Origin: Lentisphaeria bacterium
GTDB lineage: Bacteria > Verrucomicrobiota > Lentisphaeria > Victivallales > UBA1829
Assembly: GCA_017456805.1 (NCBI GenBank)
Contig: JAFTIQ010000023.1
Location: 1 to 22,886, forward strand
Direction of reading: 5' to 3'
DNA: 22,886 nucleotides
Shown: positions 1 through 6,473 of the stretch, piece by piece
How the letters are laid out: every line of letters begins with the position of its first letter
Position numbering within the stretch: the first letter of the stretch is position 1
Notes under the pieces: generated by a model
Databases searched by the model: none
The model's input: the letters and a program-made list of their open reading frames with translations, nothing else
What the model was told of the DNA's origin: nothing
Translations under genes and position numbers: made by a program

Positions 1-23
1 CCGGGAACGCTTTGCAGCCCGAG

Positions 24-165
24 TTCTGGGAGTACTGGGAATACTAAGAGTACTGGGAGAGAGCGGGCAAAGAAAGGGCTGTTCGCAAGGGCTTTTCCCC
101 GGATACCCCGGCGCAAAAAGCTCCCAGAGCTCCCAGTAATCCCAGAACTCCCAGTATTCCCAGTT
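24..165. repeat. Inverted arrays of 9-nt repeats (hairpin element 1)
   Basis: Four 9-nt units of consensus TACTGGGAG run from 24 to 59. Five units of the complementary type (CTCCCAGTA, with variants) run from 121 to 165. The two arrays can fold on each other into a long imperfect stem. The apical part (60-120) holds CCCCGG-containing sequence and the 13-mer ACCCCGGCGCAAA at 105-117, which recurs in the next element. No protein family fits; the only long frames here translate to LG-repeats forced by the 9-nt period. This looks like a palindromic intergenic repeat family, lying downstream of the operon that ends at 373. Function is unknown. Confidence 0.7.
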
Positions 166-235
166 CCCCAGCCAATCCGTTGCGAGTGCGCCCATCCCTC
201 CGGCTCAGCCGGGAAAAACGGAAGGAAACAGGAAT

Positions 236-318
236 CAACGGAGAAAAACGGGAACCAACGGAGAGCCATTCTTCGCGCACCCCGGCGCAAACTCCGTACC
301 CTCCGTTCACTCCGTACA
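236..318. repeat. Inverted arrays of short repeats (hairpin element 2)
   Basis: CAACGGAG occurs at 236-243 and 256-263, and three 9-nt units of CTCCGTNNN occupy 292-318. The two sides are complementary (ACGGAG/CTCCGT). The loop contains a second exact copy of ACCCCGGCGCAAA at 279-291. Element 2 therefore has the same design and apical core as element 1 but a different arm sequence, which suggests two members of one repeat family rather than chance. Confidence 0.6.
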
Positions 319-330
319 AGAGTCCCTATC

Positions 331-352
331 AAAACGCGTTTTCTGCATGCAG
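331..352. repeat. Two abutting perfect palindromes
   Basis: AAAACGCGTTTT (331-342) is immediately followed by CTGCATGCAG (343-352); both are perfect palindromes. They lie 20 bases beyond the stop of the leftward operon and could act in its transcript 3' end or bind a protein. There is no clear loop plus T-tract, so I do not call an intrinsic terminator. Confidence 0.4.
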
Positions 353-372
353 TTTTTGCAACAAGCTTTTTT

Positions 373-1143
373 TCAGCTCAATTCCCAGGGAATCGTATCG
401 CGGACGGTTTTGAAGGACCGGACCAGCGGCTGACTGTAAGGAGTGGAATCATATTCCGGAACGCCGAAAGTGATTGCCAAACCAAGCTTCGTTCCCAGAA
501 AACGGTGCAGTTTTCCAAAAGGACCGTTTGTCAGATGAATAAAGGGCTTTTCAAAGGTTTTGCCGAGTTCAATGTCTGCCTTGACTGCTTCCAGAAAAGC
601 ATCCTTATCTGCGCCATTCGTCACGATTTTGCAAATATCTGCACCGCGATCCGACTGGATTTGCAGAACGCGCCGGATCTCCTCCGCCGACATGGGCGGC
701 AAGGTGTGCATGTGTGATGAAATCAAGGCTTTTGCTCCGCGTTTGTGAATCTCTCCGATCAGCTTTTTCTGCTTTTCCACAGCTTCCGGATCTTCGGTCA
801 ATTCTCCGGGAGTCGGACAATAGAGATCTCCCATGACATCGATCACTTCCGCTCCGGCATCGGCGGCACGGAGAAGATATTCCTGCCGTGCTTCGTCATC
901 ATTTCCGAACCATTGGCAGCCCCGGTAGCAAATGAACATGAATGGAAGCTGAGCTTCACTCATGATCCTGCGGAACTGATCAACTGTCCGGAATTCCGGA
1001 TGCAGGGAATGAAGTTCAATGGCGATCCCATCTGCTCCCTCTGCCGCTGCGGTACGGGTCTTGGCAACCAGCTCGGCAATGCTGGAACCGCAAAATAATG
1101 CGGTCACAGCAGTGGTCTGACGATTGAAAAATGAACGTTTCAT
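373..1143 (-). CDS. Type I 3-dehydroquinate dehydratase-like enzyme (divergent)
   Basis: This is a 256-residue (beta/alpha)8-type protein resembling type I 3-dehydroquinases, which dehydrate 3-dehydroquinate through a lysine Schiff base. Key positions line up with the Salmonella enzyme: E43, H144 (SSH), Schiff-base K172 in a GADICKI motif, R214 in LHRFLG, and S/Q near the C-terminus (STPYSQ, one residue longer than the usual SAPGQ). The substrate-binding EwR after strand 2 reads ELH, and the DIE segment reads DVM, so some binding residues are changed. Length matches the family (about 250). An AAGGAA Shine-Dalgarno lies 5 bases before the ATG, with 9 bases between it and the upstream gene. As the last gene of an operon of sugar-type oxidoreductases, it may act on a different cyclic or keto-sugar substrate; that is inference. 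Confidence 0.75.
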   Translation of the reverse strand: MKRSFFNRQTTAVTALFCGSSIAELVAKTRTAAAEGADGIAIELHSLHPEFRTVDQFRRIMSEAQLPFMFICYRGCQWFGNDDEARQEYLLRAADAGAEVIDVMGDLYCPTPGELTEDPEAVEKQKKLIGEIHKRGAKALISSHMHTLPPMSAEEIRRVLQIQSDRGADICKIVTNGADKDAFLEAVKADIELGKTFEKPFIHLTNGPFGKLHRFLGTKLGLAITFGVPEYDSTPYSQPLVRSFKTVRDTIPWELS

Positions 1144-1152
1144 TACAATTCC

Positions 1153-2112
1153 TTATACGAATGTCAGAACGACTTTTCCGATATTTTCTGCGCGGCGGAG
1201 GACACCATGTGCAGCTTCCACTTCCCGGATCGGGAATACTGCGTGAATATTGGTGATGAGTTTTCTCTGGGAAAATGCGGGCCAGAGCTCTTTCTGCAAT
1301 GCTCTGAGAATCGCAGTTTTTTCGTCAGAAGTCCGGCTGCGGAGGGTGCTGCCGATCAGACGGATCCGTTTCCGCCAGACGGTTTCCAAATCGATTTCCG
1401 TCATACCGCCAGCCATGGTCGCAATCATGATCCAGCGTCCGCCGAAGACCATATTCTTGAAGTTTTCTCCCATGATCTTTCCGCCGATGCAGTCCAAAGC
1501 AACAGTCGGCGGGTTGGCTGCGATCACGGGGCGGACATCTTCCGAGCGGTAATCCAGGACAAAATCTGCGCCCAGCTTCTTTACGAATTCCGCTTTTTCG
1601 GGAGAGTCAATGGTTGTAATGACCTTTGCGCCTTTCATCTTTGCGAACTGGATCGCTGCGAGTCCGACACCGCTTGCACCTGCCTGCATGTAGAAAACAT
1701 CGCCGGGATTCAAGCCGCCGGCTTCCAGCTGCAAGTTGAGATAGACTGTCGACCAGACTTCCGGCAGGGTTGCGGCTTCGATCATAGAGAGACCTTCCGG
1801 GATCGGGATCACCATTCCGGCGGGAGCCGTCACAAGTTCGGAATATCCGCCGCCGCCCAGCAGGGCACAAACCTTGTCACCGGCTTTTACATGACAATCT
1901 GCGGGAGCTTCCAGCACTTCGCCGGAGACTTCCAGCCCGCACCACTGGGGCCAATCCGGAGGAGAGGCATAACAGCCATCTTTCTGCATGAGGTCCGCAC
2001 GGTTGACGGCTGCGGCATGAACTTTGATCAGCACTTCGCCTTCTTTGCGGACAGGATCAGGAACTTGTTTCCAGTCAAAATTCAGATCTTTGTCAAGAGT
2101 CATTGCATACAT
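1153..2112 (-). CDS. PIG3-like NAD(P)H:quinone oxidoreductase (MDR family)
   Basis: This 319-residue medium-chain dehydrogenase/reductase is of the zinc-independent quinone oxidoreductase branch. Visible motifs are VNRADLMQ (36-43, typical of the PIG3/TP53I3 subgroup), GLEVSGEV (59-66), ALLGGGGYSE (83-92) and the NADP-binding AGASGVG (144-150), followed by the KLGADFVLDYR segment. No structural-zinc cysteine cluster is present. The family reduces quinones or enones with NADPH. The ATG is preceded by AAGGAA at a 7-base spacing. It is the fourth gene of the leftward operon, with 11 bases before it and 9 after it. In this setting it may reduce an unsaturated intermediate; the substrate cannot be read from sequence. 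Confidence 0.85.
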   Translation of the reverse strand: MYAMTLDKDLNFDWKQVPDPVRKEGEVLIKVHAAAVNRADLMQKDGCYASPPDWPQWCGLEVSGEVLEAPADCHVKAGDKVCALLGGGGYSELVTAPAGMVIPIPEGLSMIEAATLPEVWSTVYLNLQLEAGGLNPGDVFYMQAGASGVGLAAIQFAKMKGAKVITTIDSPEKAEFVKKLGADFVLDYRSEDVRPVIAANPPTVALDCIGGKIMGENFKNMVFGGRWIMIATMAGGMTEIDLETVWRKRIRLIGSTLRSRTSDEKTAILRALQKELWPAFSQRKLITNIHAVFPIREVEAAHGVLRRAENIGKVVLTFV

Positions 2113-2123
2113 AATAATATTCC

Positions 2124-3152
2124 TTATTTTGTTTTCCAGTCAGTATATCCGGCAGCAGCCAGGGTGACTTCATGAACCAGATAATCGTGTTCATAGGAGT
2201 AAGTGGCCTCTTTTTCGCCGCGGATCACCTGCGCCAATTCGATCAGCTGTTCTGTATAACGGTCCGTCTGGATCGGAAAAGTGAGCGTATGAGTTCCGGC
2301 GGGAAGTCCGGGAGAGTTTTTCACTACATGAATTTTCATCTCGACAGCATTGGGAGCAAAGGCTTCGATCGGGCTGAAAATGATGGATCCTTGAGTTCCG
2401 ACGATATGAATGGTCCGGACTGCGGAGGTATTGTGCTGACGGCTGCAGGAACTGACCACTGCATACGCGTTGGGATATTCCAGAACAGCCATACAGTTGT
2501 TTTTGATATGAGCCGGATCACCGGGCGCGGATCTCAGGAAGCCGGTTACATTTTCCGGACGCCCCATGGCTGCAGTAATAAAGTCGATCAGGTGACACCC
2601 GAGATTGTACATGAGTCCGCCGGAAAACTGGCTGATATACTTCTGATACTCTTCTCCGCCGTATCCGTGGTTCATATCGGCTTCAATGGTGATCACATCT
2701 CCGATCAATTTTTCCCGGATCGCCCGGATACAGAACTGAAAAGCAGGATTTCCACGGAACATGAATCCCATCTGAAACGGCAGATTTTTTGCTTTGCAGA
2801 TATCAAGCAATTTACCATACAGTTCCAAATCCAGTCCGGCGGGTTTATCCATGTGCATGGCGATTCCCCGTTCTGCGAACTTCATTGCCATAGAGACCAG
2901 TTCATTATTGGGGACTTCCACCGTAACAGCCTGAAGAGCGGGATCATTCAGGACTTCATCCATAGAAAGTTCCCGGAGTCCTTCGTAGAAAGACGGGAAA
3001 TGATCGCTGTAATATTCCGGCAGGGAATTGAAACTCAAATCATTGACATAGCCGGCGATTTCGTAAAAATCGGTCAGTTTCTTCAGGGAAACGATTTTTC
3101 CCGGTGCATGTTCATGAGTGACACCGACTTGTGCAATCCTGACTTTTTCCAT
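2124..3152 (-). CDS. Gfo/Idh/MocA-family oxidoreductase
   Basis: This 342-residue protein has an N-terminal Rossmann fold (RIAQVGVTHEHA, 5-16, a loosened GxGxxG) and the signature DKPAG (102-106), where K103 is the catalytic lysine of the usual EKP motif. The C-terminal dimerisation/substrate domain includes GGLMYNLGCHLIDF (178-191) with the conserved His and Asp. These enzymes use NAD(P)H to oxidise or reduce sugars, cyclitols and their derivatives. The start lies 2 bases after the stop of the preceding epimerase-like gene, implying coupled translation. An asparagine replaces the aspartate often seen before the GxH motif, so specificity may differ from well-known members. Probable cytoplasmic enzyme of a sugar catabolic pathway. 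Confidence 0.88.
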   Translation of the reverse strand: MEKVRIAQVGVTHEHAPGKIVSLKKLTDFYEIAGYVNDLSFNSLPEYYSDHFPSFYEGLRELSMDEVLNDPALQAVTVEVPNNELVSMAMKFAERGIAMHMDKPAGLDLELYGKLLDICKAKNLPFQMGFMFRGNPAFQFCIRAIREKLIGDVITIEADMNHGYGGEEYQKYISQFSGGLMYNLGCHLIDFITAAMGRPENVTGFLRSAPGDPAHIKNNCMAVLEYPNAYAVVSSCSRQHNTSAVRTIHIVGTQGSIIFSPIEAFAPNAVEMKIHVVKNSPGLPAGTHTLTFPIQTDRYTEQLIELAQVIRGEKEATYSYEHDYLVHEVTLAAAGYTDWKTK

Positions 3153-3154
3153 TC

Positions 3155-4180
3155 TTACACCATTCCTCTCTCTTTCAGATATTTATCCATCTGAATATTC
3201 TGGTATTGATCCATAACTGAGGCAGGAAAATCCTCCGGACAGCGGCTGATTTCATATTTCAAACCGTCATAAAGTTTCATCATATTTTCCTGTTTCATTC
3301 CGGTTACAGAAAGGATTTTGGAGTTATCCATCACCCGTTCAAACAACCGGTCATAAACCAGCTGCCACTGTCCGGCATGGGGGAACCGTTCATAATCCTG
3401 ATAGAGCAGCTTCAAATAATCCGCCTGATCCACCCACAAGGCGTTCAAACCGCAGATATCATGATAATATTCTGCGATTTCGCCCCAGGAATGATGTTCG
3501 GCTGTCGCGACAGTGAAAGTTTCGCCGAACGCTCTTTCGTTAAAGAGCAAACGGGCAATCATTTCAGCCACATCTCCTGCCCAGCTCATGGTTCCTTGAA
3601 CATGTTTTGCAGTTTCCGGAAGAACAACTGTTTTTCCCAGTTTTGCCCGGGCTACGGTTGCAATCGCTTCCAGAGTCACCAGCTGATACCGCAGCAGAGA
3701 ATAGGTGATCGCGGGGCGGATAATGGACCAGTTTTTCTTTGCAAAGCTGCGGACAATATCCTCGCCTCTCGCTTTATAGATGCAGTAATCATCGGAACTC
3801 CGCAACAGTGGATCGGCAGAATTGTCCAGCAGACGGGGAGACGTTTCTTTCACCGGGACTTCGCAGCCGTCATAGATCCGGTAGGAGGAAAGATAGATAT
3901 AATGTCCGGTTGCCGGGATGATCTCGGGTAAATAAAGCATCAGCTCCCGGGTGGGGTAGATCATGAAATCAACGATTGCATCATAATTGTTTTTCAGGAG
4001 TCCGGTACGGAATGAATAATTTTTTGTATCGCCCGTGATCACATTGACATTCGGATGTTCAAAGGGACACTTGTCAAGGGCAACGGCATCCACGAGATAA
4101 TTCCGTTCTGCCAGTTTCGGGATCAGGTATTTTCCCATTGCGCCGGTTGCGCCCAGAACCAAAACTTTTTTCTGACTCAT
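3155..4180 (-). CDS. NAD-dependent epimerase/dehydratase family protein (extended SDR)
   Basis: This 341-residue protein opens with VLVLGATGAMGKYL (6-19), the TGxxGxxG dinucleotide motif of extended short-chain dehydrogenases. The catalytic set is visible as YLSS (96-99) and Y132-x3-K136 (YCIYK). The C-terminal half, from about 170, is the variable substrate domain. Relatives act on nucleotide sugars or on free keto-sugars and lactones. AAAGGAG sits 7 bases before the ATG, in the 12-base gap after the upstream dehydrogenase gene. Second gene of the leftward operon. No sugar-nucleotide pathway genes are nearby, so a catabolic role is more likely than polysaccharide synthesis; this is inference. 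Confidence 0.85.
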   Translation of the reverse strand: MSQKKVLVLGATGAMGKYLIPKLAERNYLVDAVALDKCPFEHPNVNVITGDTKNYSFRTGLLKNNYDAIVDFMIYPTRELMLYLPEIIPATGHYIYLSSYRIYDGCEVPVKETSPRLLDNSADPLLRSSDDYCIYKARGEDIVRSFAKKNWSIIRPAITYSLLRYQLVTLEAIATVARAKLGKTVVLPETAKHVQGTMSWAGDVAEMIARLLFNERAFGETFTVATAEHHSWGEIAEYYHDICGLNALWVDQADYLKLLYQDYERFPHAGQWQLVYDRLFERVMDNSKILSVTGMKQENMMKLYDGLKYEISRCPEDFPASVMDQYQNIQMDKYLKERGMV

Positions 4181-4192
4181 ATTCTAACTCCT

Positions 4193-5215
4193 TTACTTTG
4201 TATCGATATCTGTCCAGTCCAGAAGGATTCCCAAGGGCGGATTTTTCTGCATTCCGATCTTCCGGTAGATTGCGTCTGCATCCCGGGGGGATGCAAGTTC
4301 GGAAATGAGAGGTTTCACCTGAAGTCTTCCGGATTTCAAATATTTGAAAAAGGTCTTATAATCATCGGCTTCGGAATGTCCCCAGTGAGTGGGATCGACA
4401 GCCGGACGCATGTTTGTGTGCGCCCCGATCAGATAAACCCCTTTGCAATGGATGTATCTGTACACATTGATGGGCTGATCAGAAATTCTGGTACATCCCA
4501 GCAATGCCACTCTTCCGTTGTTGGCAACACATTCCAAAACCTGCTGAAGCGCATGAATGTTTCCTGTGACCTCCACCACTGTTTCAGGGCCCTTTCCATC
4601 GGTCAGCTCCCGCACCTTTTCGATGTAATCCGGAGCCATGGGGTCAAGAGCATAATCTGCGCCGAGTTTCAAAGCAAGTTCCCGGCGTTCGGGAGAGCAA
4701 TCACTGACAATGACCGGATAAGCTCCGGCGATCCGTGCCAGCTGTCCGGCAAGCAGACCGAGCAATCCCTGTCCTGCGATCAGACAGGCTTCGCCGAGCT
4801 GAATATTCAATTTCCGGATCGAGAGCATGGGGAAAGAGCAGAGATGAGCGACTGCGGCATCTTTCTGATCAATCTCATCAGGAACAGGATACATCCGGAA
4901 CCCTTCTTCCCGGATCACCCAGGAGCGATGTCCGCCCCAGGCACAGACGACCCGGTCTCCGACTTTGTATTTTGTTACTTTTTCTCCGACTTTCACAATA
5001 TGCCCGGATGTGGTATATCCCGGATAATGAGGGAATCTCAAAATTGAGACTTCTGTGTTCGGGAGATCGTGATAGTTGGCAAGTTCCGTTCCTGCGCTAA
5101 TCAGGTCATAATCGATCTTGATCAACACCTGAGTCGGGGAAAGATTTGCCTCGGCTTCCGCGGTTTCAAAAACTGCTTTTTCCTTTTCAGGGAAATAAAT
5201 GACAGATTGCTTCAT
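4193..5215 (-). CDS. Zinc-ligand-poor MDR alcohol dehydrogenase
   Basis: This 340-residue medium-chain dehydrogenase/reductase has a GroES-like N-terminal half and a Rossmann domain with GQGLLG (148-153). At the usual catalytic-zinc cysteine position it has SAGTE (40-44), and the four-cysteine structural zinc lobe is absent. It thus resembles the BchC-like and sugar-derivative MDR branch rather than classical alcohol dehydrogenases. AAGGAG lies 7 bases before the ATG. First gene of the leftward operon, divergent from the LacI-type regulator, and the most likely direct target of that regulator. Likely oxidises a hydroxyl of a sugar or cyclitol; substrate unknown. Confidence 0.83.
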   Translation of the reverse strand: MKQSVIYFPEKEKAVFETAEAEANLSPTQVLIKIDYDLISAGTELANYHDLPNTEVSILRFPHYPGYTTSGHIVKVGEKVTKYKVGDRVVCAWGGHRSWVIREEGFRMYPVPDEIDQKDAAVAHLCSFPMLSIRKLNIQLGEACLIAGQGLLGLLAGQLARIAGAYPVIVSDCSPERRELALKLGADYALDPMAPDYIEKVRELTDGKGPETVVEVTGNIHALQQVLECVANNGRVALLGCTRISDQPINVYRYIHCKGVYLIGAHTNMRPAVDPTHWGHSEADDYKTFFKYLKSGRLQVKPLISELASPRDADAIYRKIGMQKNPPLGILLDWTDIDTK

Positions 5216-5257
5216 AGAAAGGCTCCTTTTGCTGCTTTGGTTACCTTACCGCAGGAT

Positions 5258-5272
5258 TTTGAATTATTCAAA
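5258..5272. promoter_or_regulatory. Candidate operator 1 for the LacI-family regulator
   Basis: A perfect inverted repeat, TTTGAAT-T-ATTCAAA, lies 43 bases upstream of the leftward operon's first ATG. The half-site TTTGAATT recurs at 5316-5323 in the same intergenic gap. The position between divergent genes, one of them a LacI-type repressor, supports an operator. LacI-family operators usually have a central CG, which this one lacks, so the assignment is tentative. Confidence 0.4.
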
Positions 5273-5315
5273 TGCAAAAAGAGGATTTTTCGGAAAAACT
5301 TTCTGCAACAAATGA

Positions 5316-5329
5316 TTTGAATTCGCAAA
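5316..5329. promoter_or_regulatory. Candidate operator 2 (half-related to operator 1)
   Basis: TTTGAATTCGCAAA is an imperfect palindrome sharing TTTGAATT with the site at 5258. It overlaps the -35 hexamer of the regulator's own promoter (5317-5322), which would allow autorepression, or looping with operator 1 some 58 bases away. Confidence 0.35.
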
Positions 5330-5344
5330 AAACGGTGATATATT
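5317..5344 (+). promoter_or_regulatory. Promoter of the LacI-family regulator
   Basis: TTGAAT (5317-5322) and TATATT (5339-5344) are separated by 16 bases, matching sigma70-type hexamers. The predicted transcript starts about 25 bases before the ATG at 5377, and AAGGAG is at 5361-5366. Confidence 0.55.
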
Positions 5345-5376
5345 GAAACAAAACCAAAATAAGGAGAAACAGTTTC

Positions 5377-6339
5377 ATGAATATCCGGAAAATTGCAGAA
5401 TTGGCTGATGTTTCCCCGGCGACGGTATCCCGTGTTTTCGGCAGAAATCCCGGAGTCAGCAAGGAGATTGCTCAGAAAGTTTTGAAAATTGCGTCCCAGC
5501 ACAACTATCATCCGCGGATCTCCGAAAAGCAGAGGAATGTTGTTCTGATCACCCCCTACAACTCAGTTTATCCGGTTCAAAGCTGTATTGATATGCTGCT
5601 CATGGCATTGACACAGGAATTGCCGAAACATGGATTTCGCGTGGAAATTCTTCCGGTCAACAGCCTGGAACGCCTTCCTGATGTCCGCTTCTGTGCTGCG
5701 GTTGCGATCGGTCTGGAACCTGAGGAGCTGGCAGATTGGGAAGAACGTTTCACAGAGCCGCTGATTTTCCTTGACCGTTATCCCGTTACAAAAGATCCCG
5801 GCAAAAATGTTTTCTTTGTGAACTCCGATGAAAAATCCGGAATGGAACTGGCGTTGAAATATCTGAAGGAACGGAAGTGCCGGAAGATCGGCTGTATCAT
5901 TCACGGAAATCCGGGAGAAGGCAATGCATCCCGCCGGGAAAAAGCAATCCGGAAAGCATTGAATATGCTGGATTTGCCTGATGATGATTTCCTGATCCGT
6001 TTTTCCGGAAAAGGAACGGAAAATTATGTGGAACTGGTGGGAAAACTGCTGAAAAGCGGAGTCGATGCACTCTTTTGTCCGGGGGGAAATGCGGGGATCA
6101 CGGTGCTCTATGCATTGTCTCTTTTCGGAAAACAGATCCCGGAGGATATATCTCTGATTGCCTCGGAACAGTCTTTCTTTTCCGGCTATGCAGTTCCGCC
6201 CCAGACGACGATCACCCAGGAATATCAGAAACTCGGTGCCGAAGTTGTTTCGCTCATTGAGCGAAGAATGAATGGAGAACAGGTTCCGCAGATCACGACC
6301 CTGCCCTACCTTCTCATCAAACGGGAAAGTGTCCGCTGA
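5377..6339 (+). CDS. LacI-family transcriptional regulator
   Basis: This 320-residue protein has the canonical N-terminal helix-turn-helix and hinge (residues 2-47; IRKIAELADVSPATVSRVF). A periplasmic-binding-protein-like effector domain follows from about residue 58 to the end. The family usually represses sugar catabolic genes and releases DNA on binding a sugar or phospho-sugar. It is divergent from the five-gene dehydrogenase operon across 161 bases with candidate operators, and it is followed by the phosphoesterase/MFS pair. Control of the leftward operon is likely. Control of the downstream pair is possible because a palindrome (6387-6402) abuts that promoter. AAGGAG lies 10 bases before the ATG. 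The HTH assignment is secure; the effector is unknown. Confidence 0.92.
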   Translation: MNIRKIAELADVSPATVSRVFGRNPGVSKEIAQKVLKIASQHNYHPRISEKQRNVVLITPYNSVYPVQSCIDMLLMALTQELPKHGFRVEILPVNSLERLPDVRFCAAVAIGLEPEELADWEERFTEPLIFLDRYPVTKDPGKNVFFVNSDEKSGMELALKYLKERKCRKIGCIIHGNPGEGNASRREKAIRKALNMLDLPDDDFLIRFSGKGTENYVELVGKLLKSGVDALFCPGGNAGITVLYALSLFGKQIPEDISLIASEQSFFSGYAVPPQTTITQEYQKLGAEVVSLIERRMNGEQVPQITTLPYLLIKRESVR

Positions 6340-6386
6340 AGTTGGATATTCGAAAGAAAAGAACCAAAAATATCTGATTTTTCTTT

Positions 6387-6402
6387 CCGGAAGGGATTCC
6401 GG
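6387..6402. promoter_or_regulatory. Palindrome between regulator and phosphoesterase promoter
   Basis: CCGGAA-GGGA-TTCCGG forms a 6-bp stem with a 4-base loop, ending 2 bases before the -35 hexamer at 6405. It could be an operator or a weak transcript-end hairpin of the regulator gene; no T-tract follows directly. CCGGAA is very common in this DNA, so chance is a real alternative. Confidence 0.3.
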
Positions 6403-6404
6403 GA

Positions 6405-6432
6405 TTGAAAAAAACAGTGTTTATGCTATTTT
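6405..6432 (+). promoter_or_regulatory. Promoter of the phosphoesterase-MFS unit
   Basis: TTGAAA (6405-6410) and TATTTT (6427-6432) are 16 bases apart, in an AT-rich stretch about 40 bases before the chosen ATG at 6474. An open frame continues upstream to a TTG at 6405, but the promoter occupying that extension argues that translation begins at 6474. Confidence 0.5.
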
Positions 6433-6473
6433 ACCTGAAAAAACCGGAATGTTATAAAAAAAGGAAAAGAGCC

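Noticed and set aside
24..318. CRISPR-like array
   Set aside because: Units are 9 nt, contiguous and without spacers, and are arranged as inverted arrays.
44..319. 91-codon minus-strand frame with LG-repeat protein
   Set aside because: The repeats are forced by the 9-nt DNA period of the hairpin elements. There is no domain or good ribosome site.
180..413. 77-codon plus-strand frame
   Set aside because: Runs through repeat arms and into the antisense of the dehydroquinase-like gene; no recognisable protein.
1207..5047. Long plus-strand frames of 320-340 codons opposite the leftward operon
   Set aside because: All lie antisense to genes with clear family motifs. Their products are Cys/His/Phe-rich and match nothing; they arise from codon bias.
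6387..6402. Intrinsic terminator after the LacI-type gene
   Set aside because: Six-bp stem with no following T-tract, and CCGGAA is very frequent here; kept only as a possible operator.
6405..6473. TTG-start extension of the phosphoesterase
   Set aside because: The TTG is part of a -35 hexamer and a strong ribosome site precedes the ATG at 6474.
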